Of a DNA stretch of 64,000 bases, positions 30,075 through 43,217 are shown piece by piece. Below the pieces are notes generated by a model, which searched no databases, was not told the origin of the DNA, and was given only the letters and a program-made list of their open reading frames with translations. This DNA comes from an uncultured Pelagibacteraceae bacterium. Lineage in GTDB: Bacteria > Pseudomonadota > Alphaproteobacteria > Pelagibacterales > Pelagibacteraceae. Where the stretch lies: the NCBI GenBank assembly GCA_902524955.1, contig CABZEY010000001.1, positions 62,001 to 126,000 of the forward strand, given 5' to 3'. Numbering within the stretch: position 1 is the stretch's first letter; each line of letters begins with the position of its first letter. Position numbers and translations under genes: made by a program.

Positions 30075-31330
30075 GTAAATTAAATTATATTCGTAGTTTA
30101 GGAACCAAAGCTAAAAAAGCATCTGAAGAATTGTCAGTCTTATCTGAAAATAAAAAGAATGCAGTATTAAAATCTTTTTATTTAAATATAAAACAAAATG
30201 TTAACAAAATTCTAAAAGCTAACAAAATAGACATCGTATCAAGTAAAAAAAATAAACTGAAAGACAATTTAATTGATCGGAGTATGCTTAATAAAGAAAG
30301 AATTAAATCCATACTCAACTCAATTGAAGAAGTGATTTCTTTTAAAGATCCTACTCACAAAGTCATTGCGAAATGGAAACGTCCCAATAATCTAATCATA
30401 AATCGTGTTACAATGCCTATTGGAGTTTTAGGTGTTATATATGAGGCGCGTCCTAACGTTACCTCTGATGTAGCAATATTAAGTTTTAAATCTGGAAATT
30501 CTGCAATACTTCGGGGTGGCAAAGAGGCCTTGCAGTCCAATATTATTATTTCAAATTTATTTAGATCGAGTTTAAAAAGAAATAATATAAATCAAGACTG
30601 TATACAATTGGTGAACAATACTGACAGAAAAATTGTTGATTTAATGTTATCTAAAATGTCAGAATATATAGATATTATCATTCCAAGAGGTGGCAAAAGT
30701 CTTGTTAAAAAAGTATTAGAATTATCTAAAGTACCTACAATAGGTCACCTGGAAGGATTATGTCATGTTTATTTGGACAATGAATACAATTACGATACAG
30801 CTGAAAAATTAATTCTAAATTCTAAGCTAAGAAGAACAAGTATTTGCGGAGCTGCAGAAACCTTACTTATAAATAAATCTGTTAAAAAAAACGATGTTTA
30901 CAAAATTTTACGAAAATTAAACATTAAAGGCTGCAAAATTATTGGAGATAACAAAACTAAAAAGATATTCGAGAAAACTATTTTAGCTAAAGAGAATGAT
31001 TGGTCCACGGAATACTTAGACTCCAAAATATCTGTTAAAATTGTTAATGATTTAAAAGAAGCTATAAAACATATTAAAAAATACGGAACTAATCATACTG
31101 AATGTATTATTTCCAAAAATAAAAATAATATAAAAACCTTCGAAAAAAATATTAGTAGCTCAATAGTGATGACTAATGCTTCGACTCAATTTGCTGATGG
31201 TTATGAGTTTGGCTTAGGCTCAGAGGTTGGAATATCTACAAATAAATTGCATCCTAGAGGGCCAGTTGGTCTAGAGCAACTTGTGACTTATAAATATATT
31301 GTAAACGGAAAAGGTCAAATTCGTCCTTGA
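30071..31330 (+). CDS. proA: Glutamate-5-semialdehyde dehydrogenase
   Basis: MPIGVLGVIYEARPNVT, LRGGKEA, TNASTQFADGYEFGLGSEVGISTNKLHPRGPVGLE. Confidence 0.96.
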
Positions 31331-31905
31331 GCATCTCTAGTATAAATAGAATAGGAATATTTAGTGGTTCTTTTGACCCCCCTCACAAAGGACATGTTCA
31401 TATATCTAAAGTATTTTTAAAAAAACTTAAATTAAAAAAACTAATTTGGACTGTATCAAGAAAAAATCCTTTGTTAGAAAAAAAATATTATTACAGTTAT
31501 AAAGAAAGAATAATTTTATCTAAAAAAATTTCAAACAATATTAAAAAAATTATTGTTAGTAATTGTGACAAAAAATATTCCTATCAATTAATTGATTTAA
31601 TACAAAAAAAATACAAAAGTTCTCAAATTTTTTTTCTTATAGGTTCAGATAATGTAAAATATTTCCACAAATGGAAAAAGTTTTTACAAATAATTAACGT
31701 TTGTACACTAGTAGTTATAAATAGACCTGGATACTACAATGCATTTAAAAAATCTTTTTTTTTCAAAAATTATAGCAAATTTATGAAAAAAAATTTCAAT
31801 AATCAGAAAATAATACCACAAAAAACATGGGTTTATATTAGTGATAAGGGCAAAAAAATATCTTCATCAAATATAAAAAATAGATTATATAAAAAAATAG
31901 ATTAA
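31327..31905 (+). CDS. nadD: Nicotinate-nucleotide adenylyltransferase
   Basis: TTG start overlapping proA stop; GIFSGSFDPPHKGHVHI, GSDN, SSSNIKNRL. Confidence 0.92.
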   Translation: MSISSINRIGIFSGSFDPPHKGHVHISKVFLKKLKLKKLIWTVSRKNPLLEKKYYYSYKERIILSKKISNNIKKIIVSNCDKKYSYQLIDLIQKKYKSSQIFFLIGSDNVKYFHKWKKFLQIINVCTLVVINRPGYYNAFKKSFFFKNYSKFMKKNFNNQKIIPQKTWVYISDKGKKISSSNIKNRLYKKID

Positions 31906-31909
31906 TAAT

Positions 31910-32254
31910 TTGACAAAAAAAATAATAGACATTGTTTACCAAACCTTAGACGATAACAAAGCTCAAAACATAGTTATAATAGATTTGAAAAATAAAAGTT
32001 CCATCGCAGACTATATGATAATTGCAAGTGGAACATCTTCAAGGCATATTCAAGCTATCTCAGAAAACACGGCGCAAAAACTGAAATCATTTGGGTTAGA
32101 CGATTGTCGTATTGAAGGTCAAAACAGTGATGACTGGAAATTAATAGATGCCTTAGAAATCGTAATACATATATTTCATCCGGAGAAAAGGTCTTCTTAT
32201 AATCTCGAAAAAATGTGGGAAGATATTTTGCCTAAACAACAAATTACTATTTAA
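31910..32254 (+). CDS. rsfS: Ribosomal silencing factor
   Basis: TTG start; ADYMIIASGTSSRHIQAI, EGQNSDDWKLIDALEIVIHIFHPEKR. Confidence 0.93.
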   Translation: MTKKIIDIVYQTLDDNKAQNIVIIDLKNKSSIADYMIIASGTSSRHIQAISENTAQKLKSFGLDDCRIEGQNSDDWKLIDALEIVIHIFHPEKRSSYNLEKMWEDILPKQQITI

Positions 32255-32688
32255 TGAAAATAGATATTTTATGTGAAGGTAAATTAAATAAAAACATAGA
32301 AAATGATATATGCGATTTATATCTTAATAGAATTTCATCCCTAAAAAAAAGTGGAATTTTAAAAGTAGAAATAAAAAAAATTACTGATCATAAAAATTAT
32401 AAAATAAAAAGTAGCAAAAATATTAAAAATTTTATTTTAGACGAAAAAGGTGAAAATTTAAGTACATTAGACCTAACAAAAAAAATTGATTATTTTAATA
32501 ATAATAGAGTTGAATTAGTTAATTTTTTCTTAGGTAAACCTGATGGATTTAGTCAAGACAATAATAAATTTGAAAAAATTTCGTTAAGTAAAATGACATT
32601 TCCACACTCGCTAGCGAGAGTTATTTTGTGTGAACAAATTTACAGATGTGCTACAATATTAGCAAAACATCCATATCATAAATGCTAA
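32254..32688 (+). CDS. rlmH: 23S rRNA (pseudouridine1915-N3)-methyltransferase
   Basis: FILDEKGE, FFLGKPDGF, LSKMTFPHSLARVILCEQIYRC. Confidence 0.92.
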   Translation: MKIDILCEGKLNKNIENDICDLYLNRISSLKKSGILKVEIKKITDHKNYKIKSSKNIKNFILDEKGENLSTLDLTKKIDYFNNNRVELVNFFLGKPDGFSQDNNKFEKISLSKMTFPHSLARVILCEQIYRCATILAKHPYHKC

Positions 32689-33827
32689 TGAATTTATTTT
32701 TTAGACAAATATACTCGATTTGCTTAGTGTTTATTTTAATTACACATGTTAATGCAAATCCAAATGATAAATTATATCAAAAACTAGATCTTTTCAGTGA
32801 TGTATTAGATACATTAAAAAAAGAATATGTTGATGACGTTAAACAAGATGAAGTAATTGACTCTGCAATAAATGGTATGCTTCAATCACTCGATCCTTAC
32901 TCATCATACATGAGTCCCGAAGCGTTTCAAAATATGAGCAGAGATACTAAGGGTGAATTTGGAGGACTGGGTATTGAGATTACTATGGAGTCAGGATTAG
33001 TTAAAATAATAACACCCATAGAAGGAACGCCAGCTGATAAAGCTGGAGTGCAAGCTGGAGATTACATAGTAAAAATTGGAAATAAACAGGTAAAAGGCAT
33101 GACACTACTAGATGCTGTAAAATTAATGCGTGGTAAAGTTGGAACAAGTTTAGAAATAACCGTTCGAAGACCTGAAGTTGAGGGTGAAATAAAATTTACT
33201 ATTACTAGAGCAGTTATAAAAATAAGAGAAGTCTCAGCAGAAGTAAAAGATAGTATTGGCTATATAAGATTACGTGCTTTTAATGAACAAAGTCATAATC
33301 AGTTAATCAAACAATTAAAGAAGATATCTAATAAAAAAGTTGAGGGGTACATTTTAGATTTAAGAAATAACCCTGGAGGATTATTGTCCCAGGCAATTAA
33401 GATAACAGAGACCTTCCTTGATGGTGGAGAAATAGTATCAACAAGAGGTAGAGATAAAAATGATATTAGAATCTTTAATGCTAAAAAAGGAGATAAAATA
33501 AATAATAAACCACTTATTATTCTAATTAATCAAGGTTCAGCTTCTGCTTCAGAAATAGTATCAGGCGCGCTCAAAGACCACAAAAGAGCTATTTTGTTAG
33601 GAGAAAAAAGTTTTGGAAAAGGATCTGTCCAATCTATCATTCCATTAAAAAATCGAGGAGGATTACGATTAACGACAGCAAAATATTATCTTCCATCTGG
33701 TGAGTCTATTCATGAAAAAGGGGTTGAACCAGATATAACTGTTAAGAGAAATAAAAACGATTTTAAGATCAATACTAAAACAGATAATCAACTAAATTAT
33801 GCTATCAATTTATTGAAGGCGTCATGA
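32682..33827 (+). CDS. ctpA: Carboxyl-terminal processing S41 protease (CtpA)
   Basis: PDZ region GLGIEITMESG, LDLRNNPGGLL, NQGSASASEIVSGALKDHKRA, GEKSFGKGSVQ. Confidence 0.94.
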   Translation: MLMNLFFRQIYSICLVFILITHVNANPNDKLYQKLDLFSDVLDTLKKEYVDDVKQDEVIDSAINGMLQSLDPYSSYMSPEAFQNMSRDTKGEFGGLGIEITMESGLVKIITPIEGTPADKAGVQAGDYIVKIGNKQVKGMTLLDAVKLMRGKVGTSLEITVRRPEVEGEIKFTITRAVIKIREVSAEVKDSIGYIRLRAFNEQSHNQLIKQLKKISNKKVEGYILDLRNNPGGLLSQAIKITETFLDGGEIVSTRGRDKNDIRIFNAKKGDKINNKPLIILINQGSASASEIVSGALKDHKRAILLGEKSFGKGSVQSIIPLKNRGGLRLTTAKYYLPSGESIHEKGVEPDITVKRNKNDFKINTKTDNQLNYAINLLKAS

Positions 33828-34291
33828 ATATTTCAAAAAATCTACCTTATCGTAAAGGTGTTGGTATGATGGTATTTAACAACCAAAAAAAAATTTTTGT
33901 CGGTAAACGTATAGATAATCAAACAGCATGGCAAATGCCCCAGGGCGGTGTTGACGATAATGAAGACCATGAGACTGCGGCTAAGCGGGAGCTTTATGAG
34001 GAAACGGGTATTCAATCAATAAGAATTATTCGAAAATCAAAAGAGGAATATACATATGACTTACCTGAATACTTATTGGGTAAAATATGGAAAGGTAAAT
34101 ATATGGGGCAAAAACAAAACTGGTTTCTAATAAAGTTTTTAGGACCTGATAGTGAAATAAACCTAAACCAAAAGTATCCAGAATTCAATCAGTGGAAATG
34201 GGCAGATATAGATGAGCTTCCAAGATTAATAGTTCCATTTAAAAAAAAATTGTATTTATCAGTAATTCAAGAATTCTGTAAGTTTATCTAG
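33824..34291 (+). CDS. rppH: RNA pyrophosphohydrolase (Nudix)
   Basis: WQMPQGGVDDNEDHETAAKRELYEETGI Nudix box. Confidence 0.92.
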   Translation: MNISKNLPYRKGVGMMVFNNQKKIFVGKRIDNQTAWQMPQGGVDDNEDHETAAKRELYEETGIQSIRIIRKSKEEYTYDLPEYLLGKIWKGKYMGQKQNWFLIKFLGPDSEINLNQKYPEFNQWKWADIDELPRLIVPFKKKLYLSVIQEFCKFI

Positions 34292-34667
34292 ATTTAAGTA
34301 AATTTAATTCTTCTATTAGTGTATTCGAAATGAAAACTTCATGGTCAGTACAATTTTCATCTTTGATTTTTTTATTTGCATTGTTTTTAAGTTGGTTAAT
34401 TTTTTGATCTGTTAATTCTTCAATATCATAAATATCTTGACATAAAATTGATAAGATATTGTTTTTAAAATCAATTACACCCCCTGTAGTGAAAAAATAT
34501 TTACTATTTTTATTTTCTACATTTATCACTCCAGGTCTTAAAAAAGTAACTATTGGTACATGGTTATCCAAAATACCCATCTGTCCCTCAATCCCAGGAA
34601 CAGTTACCATTGGCACGTCGTTATCTGTAAATAAAACTTTTTCTGGTGTTACTATATCTACTTGCAT
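34284..34667 (-). CDS. atpC: ATP synthase F1 epsilon subunit
   Basis: VDIVTPEKVLF, VPGIEGQMGILDNHVPIVTFLRPG; start MQVDIV (34667) chosen over the track start 34706. Confidence 0.93.
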   Translation of the reverse strand: MQVDIVTPEKVLFTDNDVPMVTVPGIEGQMGILDNHVPIVTFLRPGVINVENKNSKYFFTTGGVIDFKNNILSILCQDIYDIEELTDQKINQLKNNANKKIKDENCTDHEVFISNTLIEELNLLKSR

Positions 34668-34668
34668 T

Positions 34669-36980
<2,312 letters not shown>

Positions 36981-36983
36981 TCG

Positions 36984-38516
36984 TTAATTTAAAAATTCCT
37001 TTTTAAAGTTATCAATGAAATCCTTTAATTTTTTTTCATTCGCATCGTCTAATTTACCTGAAGAAACTATATTTTTTAGAATATCTGGAGACTGTGATTT
37101 TATTGCACTTAGCAATTGATCCTCAAAATTTTTAATTTTCGAATTTTGAATATCGTCGAGGAAACCTTTTACACCAGCAAATATTGAGACAACTTGTTCT
37201 TCAACTTTTAATGGGGAATATTGGCCTTGTTTTAAAAGTTCTGTTAACTTCGAACCTCTGTTAAGCAGTTGTTGAGTTGAAGCATCTAAATCTGATCCAA
37301 ATTGAGCAAATGCTGCCATTTCACGATACTGAGCTAACTCTAGCTTTATAGTACCCGCTACTTGCTTCATTGCTTTAATTTGTGCCGCAGAACCAACCCT
37401 GGATACAGATATACCAACATTGACCGCAGGTCTAATCCCTTGAAAAAATAACTCGGTTTCTAAAAATATTTGCCCATCTGTAATAGATATTACGTTTGTT
37501 GGTATATATGCTGATACGTCACTAGCTTGTGTTTCAATAATTGGAAGCGCTGTTAATGATCCACCACCATTTTCATCATTTAATTTTGCTGCTCTTTCTA
37601 ATAATCTACTGTGTAAATAAAAAACGTCTCCAGGAAAAGCTTCCCTTCCAGGAGGTCTTCTAAGCAATAAAGACATTTGTCTATATGCTACAGCTTGCTT
37701 AGATAAATCATCATAAACAATTAATCCATGCATACCATTATCTCTGAAATATTCTCCCATTGCGCAACCAGTATATGGTGCTAGAAATTGCAAAGGTGCA
37801 GGATCTGAAGCTGTTGCAGCCACGACAATTGAGTACTCCATCGCTCCAGCATCTTCTAAAGTTTTTACTATTTGCGCAACTGTTGATCTTTTTTGACCAA
37901 TCGCTACATAAACACAATATAGTTTTTTTGATTCATCATCAGATTTATTTATTTCTTTTTGATTAATAATTGTGTCTATTGCAATTGCAGTCTTACCTGT
38001 TTGTCTGTCTCCAATAATTAATTCCCTTTGACCACGTCCAATAGGAATCAAACTGTCAATTGCCTTTAATCCTGTCTGCATTGGCTCACTAACCGATTTT
38101 CTCGGAATAATACCAGGTGCTTTGACCTCTACTCGCTTTTTATCTTTAGAGTTTATGGGACCTTTACCGTCAATTGGGTTTCCTAATCCATCTACCACAC
38201 GACCCAAAAGTTCTTTTCCTACAGGTACATCAACAATTTCTCCAGTTCTTTTTACAACATCTCCTTCTTTAATGTGAGAATCATCACCAAAAATAACTAC
38301 GCCAACATTGTCAGTTTCAAGATTGAGAGCCATACCTTTTGTTCCTTCAGAAAATTCTACCATCTCTCCCGCTTCAACGTTATCAAGTCCATAAATCCTC
38401 GCAATACCGTCTCCAACTGAAAGTACTTGTCCGACTTCAGAAACTTCAGCATCTTTACCAAAATTTTTTATTTGATCTTTTATTACTTTAGTTATTTCCG
38501 ATGGGTTAATATCCAT
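36984..38516 (-). CDS. atpA: ATP synthase F1 alpha subunit
   Basis: [40 protein letters not shown]. Confidence 0.98.
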   Translation of the reverse strand: MDINPSEITKVIKDQIKNFGKDAEVSEVGQVLSVGDGIARIYGLDNVEAGEMVEFSEGTKGMALNLETDNVGVVIFGDDSHIKEGDVVKRTGEIVDVPVGKELLGRVVDGLGNPIDGKGPINSKDKKRVEVKAPGIIPRKSVSEPMQTGLKAIDSLIPIGRGQRELIIGDRQTGKTAIAIDTIINQKEINKSDDESKKLYCVYVAIGQKRSTVAQIVKTLEDAGAMEYSIVVAATASDPAPLQFLAPYTGCAMGEYFRDNGMHGLIVYDDLSKQAVAYRQMSLLLRRPPGREAFPGDVFYLHSRLLERAAKLNDENGGGSLTALPIIETQASDVSAYIPTNVISITDGQIFLETELFFQGIRPAVNVGISVSRVGSAAQIKAMKQVAGTIKLELAQYREMAAFAQFGSDLDASTQQLLNRGSKLTELLKQGQYSPLKVEEQVVSIFAGVKGFLDDIQNSKIKNFEDQLLSAIKSQSPDILKNIVSSGKLDDANEKKLKDFIDNFKKEFLN

Positions 38517-38523
38517 TTTTCTC

Positions 38524-39072
38524 CTATAAATTATTTAAGATTTTGTTAAACTTTGCTTTTGCAGTATCTTCTACCATTATACTCCCAATTTGCAGTTTAG
38601 CCCCAGATATTAAACTTGGGTCATATTTAAAATTTAGATTTACTTGTTTTTTAAGAATATCATTTAATATATTTTCGATTTCTTTAATTTGGCTTTGAGA
38701 AATTTTTGTAGGCATTGTAACAATAGCATTCAATTCATCTCTAAAATCACATAATATATCTTTGAAATATTTTATAATCTTTTCTAGAAAAAAAATACGG
38801 TGTTTTTCAATTAGAATTTTGAGGAAATTAATAAAAAAAATATTAAAATTATATTTTTTACCTAGTTCTTCCATTACACCTAACCTATCGACTTTACTCA
38901 ATGTTGGATTTGTGACAAATTTTTTAAAATCTTCAGACTTCATTAAAGCTTCATCTAAAAATTTAACATTTTTTTCAATATCTTCTAAAATATTTTCTTC
39001 ACGGCTTATTTCGAACAAAGATAATGCATACCGACCTGCAGCATCTGAAAAGTGGTGAGTATTTTGCGTCAA
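38524..39072 (-). CDS. atpH: ATP synthase F1 delta subunit
   Basis: [12 protein letters not shown] start, [41 protein letters not shown]; first gene of atpHAGDC. Confidence 0.93.
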   Translation of the reverse strand: MTQNTHHFSDAAGRYALSLFEISREENILEDIEKNVKFLDEALMKSEDFKKFVTNPTLSKVDRLGVMEELGKKYNFNIFFINFLKILIEKHRIFFLEKIIKYFKDILCDFRDELNAIVTMPTKISQSQIKEIENILNDILKKQVNLNFKYDPSLISGAKLQIGSIMVEDTAKAKFNKILNNL

Positions 39073-39150
39073 AATTATCCTTTATTCCGAGAGTAATTAC
39101 CACTGGGTCATAGCCTTATCAAGCGAGTTGTGGTGGACAAGATGTCATAA

Positions 39151-41121
39151 TTAAAAGAAATTGATAGGATCGACATCAATTTGAAGTTTTAAATTGTTAG
39201 GTAATCGCGAAAGTTCAAGCCTTTTTTTAATTTCGGTTTGAGGTGTAACTTTGGGGTTGTATTTGACAAGTAACCTAAACCTAAAATCCGATTTAATTCT
39301 ATAAATTGCAGCACTCACTGGTCCATATATTTCTATAAATTCATTCCTAGGAAGAGAATTTTTTAATTTAACAGCATATTTTTCAACATGAAAACTATTT
39401 TTACCTGATACGATAATGGATATGAATTTATAAAAAGGAGGAAGCTTAGAGTGTTTTCTAAAGTTAATCTCATTTTTATAAAAATCCTCTGAGTTGAACT
39501 TTTTCAAGGAATTAAAAATACTATTTTGATCATCAAATGTTTGTAAAAAAATTTTTGATTTTTTATTAAATCTTCCAGCTCTACCTGCTAATTGATAAAG
39601 TAATTGATAATTTTTTTCTGATGCTCGAATATCATTACCTAAAAAAGTAGAGTCGCAATTAACAGCAACTATGCAATTTAAATTTTTAAAATTAAAGCCT
39701 TTAGAAACAATCTGAGTTGCTACTATAATTTTAGTTTTGTTATTTTCGATGTTTTGCAGTTGTGGCTTGAATTTAGCATAATCAGTTAGATCACTTGAAA
39801 GTATATCCGAGCTATAGCCCTTAAATTTAATCTGGATCTCCTCATAAATTTTTTCTAAACCAACACCATAAAACTTAAATTTACATGTTTGATTATTTTC
39901 ACATTTCCTTTTTAATTTAGAGATATGATTACAATAATGACAAATCGCAACATTATTTTTTTTGTGATAAACCAAACCGACTGAACATTTTGGACATTCT
40001 AATCTTTTCATACAATTATAGCAAAAGAGAAAAGTAGAATGTCCTCTTCGATTTAAAAAGAATAAAACCTGATCTCCAGTTTGAAGATAACTTTTTATTT
40101 CTTTAGTAACTAATTCTGAAATAAAATTATTTTCTGAAGTATTTTCTTTTTTAAGTTTTACAGTTTTGATTTCTGGTAGATCAGATTGATTATAGCGATT
40201 TTGTAAACAGTAATAATTATATTTTTTCTTCTGAGCATTGTAGAATGTCTCAACCGAAGGTGTAGCGCTTACTAAAAAAATAGGAAATCTTTCTATTGAT
40301 GCTTGTAATATTGCCATGTCTCTTGCACTAAAAGGTAATCCTTCCTCCTGTTTATAGGAAGAATCATGTTCTTCATCTATGATAATTAGTTTTAATTTTT
40401 GAAATGGTAAAAATAAAGCTGACCTTGCTCCCAAAACTAATTTAATCTCATTGCTAAATATTCCTTTCCAAATTTTTTTTTTGGCTTTATCTTTGATGCC
40501 TGAATGCCATATCGCTGGCTCATACCTAAAAAAATTACTAAATCGCTTGGCTATTTGCTCACTTAAAACTTTTTCAGGCAGCAAGACTAATACCTGACAT
40601 CCTTCTTTGAGTGCACTCTTAATAATTTCGAAATAAACATGTGTTTTTCCAGAACCAGGAATACCTTGAAGTAAGTTTGCTGAATACTGATTAAAACTTA
40701 TTTTTTCTTCAATAGATCTTAAAATTTTATTTTGTTCGTTACTCAGCTCCACATTTTGATTAGTGTATGGATTAAATTCACTAAAATCAGTAATTTTTTT
40801 TAGACCTTTATTAAAACTACTAAAGCCTTTTTTATACAAAAATAAGTTCAAAACCATGCCTTTATTTACCAGGTTATAACTTGCCATTTTTTCTATAAAA
40901 TTAATCTTATTTTTAGATATGTTAGGTAAGTTTAAAACTTCAATTATTTTCTTAATTTTAATGTTTTTTTTTAGCGGCTTTGGTTTTAAATCCCAAACAA
41001 TTCCAACAATTTCTTTATTTTTAAAAGATACTAATACGAAATGACCAATTTTCAGTTTTTTATCTGATTGATAAGTAAAACTATGATCAAAATTTAATGG
41101 TAATAGAACATCAACTAGCAT
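39151..41121 (-). CDS. priA: Primosomal replication protein N' (PriA helicase)
   Basis: LLQGIPGSGKTHVYFEII, DEEHDSSYKQEE, CPKCSVGLVYHKKNNVAICHYC zinc ligands, GAGRAGR-like AGRAGR. Confidence 0.93.
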   Translation of the reverse strand: MLVDVLLPLNFDHSFTYQSDKKLKIGHFVLVSFKNKEIVGIVWDLKPKPLKKNIKIKKIIEVLNLPNISKNKINFIEKMASYNLVNKGMVLNLFLYKKGFSSFNKGLKKITDFSEFNPYTNQNVELSNEQNKILRSIEEKISFNQYSANLLQGIPGSGKTHVYFEIIKSALKEGCQVLVLLPEKVLSEQIAKRFSNFFRYEPAIWHSGIKDKAKKKIWKGIFSNEIKLVLGARSALFLPFQKLKLIIIDEEHDSSYKQEEGLPFSARDMAILQASIERFPIFLVSATPSVETFYNAQKKKYNYYCLQNRYNQSDLPEIKTVKLKKENTSENNFISELVTKEIKSYLQTGDQVLFFLNRRGHSTFLFCYNCMKRLECPKCSVGLVYHKKNNVAICHYCNHISKLKRKCENNQTCKFKFYGVGLEKIYEEIQIKFKGYSSDILSSDLTDYAKFKPQLQNIENNKTKIIVATQIVSKGFNFKNLNCIVAVNCDSTFLGNDIRASEKNYQLLYQLAGRAGRFNKKSKIFLQTFDDQNSIFNSLKKFNSEDFYKNEINFRKHSKLPPFYKFISIIVSGKNSFHVEKYAVKLKNSLPRNEFIEIYGPVSAAIYRIKSDFRFRLLVKYNPKVTPQTEIKKRLELSRLPNNLKLQIDVDPINFF

Positions 41122-41162
41122 AATAAATTTGTAAATTTTTAAAAAAATTATAAATTTTAATT

Positions 41163-41819
41163 ATGAAAATATACATTGACTCTTCAGATATTAAAGAAAT
41201 CAAAGAAATTAATAAAACAAAATTAGTGGATGGAATTACAACAAATCCATCATTAATTGCAAAGCAAAATAAAGATATTAAAACAATCCTCAAAGAAATT
41301 TGTAAAGAAATCAGAGGTCCGGTCAGTGCGGAAGTCGCAGCTGAAGATTGTGCTGGAATGCTTAAAGAAGCTCAAGTTCTAAAAAAAATAGCCAAGAATA
41401 TTGTTATTAAATTGCCTCTAACCTTCGAGGGCCTTAAAGCATGCTCAGAACTTTCAAAAAAAAAAGTAAAAACAAATGTTACTCTATGTTTTTCTGTTAC
41501 TCAGGCTTTGATGGCAGCTAAATGTGGGGCGACTTTTGTATCTCCATTTATTGGACGACTTGATGATATTGGTGAAAGTGGGGTTGATTTAATAAAAGAT
41601 ATCAGAAAAGTTTTTGATAATTACAAAAATTTAAAAACAGAAATTTTATCTGCTTCAATTAGGAATGTAGATCATGTAAAAGAGGTTGCGAAAGCTGGCT
41701 CTGATATTGCAACAATTCCTGCTAAGGTTTTCCACGAAATGTATAAACATGATCTCACTGATAAAGGTCTAAAATTATTTTTAGATGACTGGAAAAGTAC
41801 TAATCAAAAGATTAGTTAA
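41163..41819 (+). CDS. tal: Transaldolase / fructose-6-phosphate aldolase-type protein
   Basis: MKIYIDSSDIKEIKE, GITTNPSL, NVTLCFSVTQALMAAKCGATFVSPFIGRLDD. Confidence 0.92.
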   Translation: MKIYIDSSDIKEIKEINKTKLVDGITTNPSLIAKQNKDIKTILKEICKEIRGPVSAEVAAEDCAGMLKEAQVLKKIAKNIVIKLPLTFEGLKACSELSKKKVKTNVTLCFSVTQALMAAKCGATFVSPFIGRLDDIGESGVDLIKDIRKVFDNYKNLKTEILSASIRNVDHVKEVAKAGSDIATIPAKVFHEMYKHDLTDKGLKLFLDDWKSTNQKIS

Positions 41820-43217
41820 TTACATATGTATAGGTCTTTTATCTACTGCAAGTGCAGCTTCCTTAACAGCCTCTGTTAAAGTTGGATGAGCATGACAAGT
41901 TCTTGCTATATCCTCTGAACTTGCTCCAAACTCCATAGCTAAAGCTAATTCTGAAATTAAGTTTCCAGCATCTGGACCAACAATATGAACTCCTAAAACT
42001 TTATCAGTTTTTTTGTCAGCTAATATTTTTACAAAACCATCTGTTTCATCATTAACTTTTGCTCTAGAATTTGCCATGAACGGGAATTTTCCAGAGTTAT
42101 ATGCTATTGATGATTTTTTTAATTCCTCTTCTGTTTTTCCAACTGAAGCTACCTCGGGATGAGTATAGACAACATTTGGTATGACATCATAATTCACATG
42201 ACCAAATTTACCAGATATCATTTCAGCGACTGCAATACCTTCTTCTTCTGCTTTGTGTGCTAGCATTGGTCCAACCACAACATCACCAATAGCGTAAATA
42301 TTTTCTATATTAGTTTTAAAATGCTTATCAATTTTTACTCTGCCTTTTTCATCCTTTTCGATATTTGCATTTTCTAAAGATAATCCCTCTGTATTAGCTT
42401 TTCTACCAATACAAACTAGGACAACATCGGCTTCAACTTTTTCTTTTTTACCGTCTTTTTCAAATTCAACTGAAGCACTGTTTTCGTTATTTTTAACTGC
42501 AGTTACTTTAGAAGATAGGTTAAATTTTATTCCTTGTTTTTTTAATATTTTATAAAAACTGTCTGAAACTTCTTTATCCATACCGGGAAGAATATGATCC
42601 ATGTACTCTATAACTTCAACTTCAGCGCCAAGCTTCATCCAAACCGTGCCAAGTTCTAGACCAATCACGCCACCACCAATAACTATCATTTTTTTTGGAA
42701 CCTTTTCTAAATCTAAAGCTCCAGTTGAGGAAACTACAATTTTTTCATCAATTTTAATATTTGGTAAAGTTGATACGGATGAACCTGTGGCAATTATAAT
42801 GTGCTTGCCTTTAATTTGACTTTTTGATCCATCAGGAGATGTTACACTTATTTCGTTTTTTGTATGAAAACTCCCATGTCCTTTTATATAAGTGACCTTA
42901 TTTTTCTTAAACAAGAACTCTATCCCTTTAGTTAGACCTTGAACAGTCTTTGTTTTATGTTTCATCATCTTAGAAATGTCCAATGACAAACCTCCTGTCG
43001 TAATTCCAATTTTATCAAATTCTTTGTTTGCCTTGTGATACATTTCGGCTGAGTGAAGTAATGATTTTGATGGTATACATCCTATGTTTAAGCACGTCCC
43101 ACCTAATGATCCTCTAGACTCGATACATGCTGTTTTGTGTCCAAGTTGTGCAGCTCTAATTGCGCAGACATAACCCCCTGGACCTCCTCCAATTACTATA
43201 ACGTCGTAGTTTTCCAT
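41820..43217 (-). CDS. lpdA: Dihydrolipoyl dehydrogenase
   Basis: GGTCLNIGCIPSKSLL redox motif, GGGVIGLELGTVW, HAHPTLTEAVKEAAL. Confidence 0.96.
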   Translation of the reverse strand: MENYDVIVIGGGPGGYVCAIRAAQLGHKTACIESRGSLGGTCLNIGCIPSKSLLHSAEMYHKANKEFDKIGITTGGLSLDISKMMKHKTKTVQGLTKGIEFLFKKNKVTYIKGHGSFHTKNEISVTSPDGSKSQIKGKHIIIATGSSVSTLPNIKIDEKIVVSSTGALDLEKVPKKMIVIGGGVIGLELGTVWMKLGAEVEVIEYMDHILPGMDKEVSDSFYKILKKQGIKFNLSSKVTAVKNNENSASVEFEKDGKKEKVEADVVLVCIGRKANTEGLSLENANIEKDEKGRVKIDKHFKTNIENIYAIGDVVVGPMLAHKAEEEGIAVAEMISGKFGHVNYDVIPNVVYTHPEVASVGKTEEELKKSSIAYNSGKFPFMANSRAKVNDETDGFVKILADKKTDKVLGVHIVGPDAGNLISELALAMEFGASSEDIARTCHAHPTLTEAVKEAALAVDKRPIHM

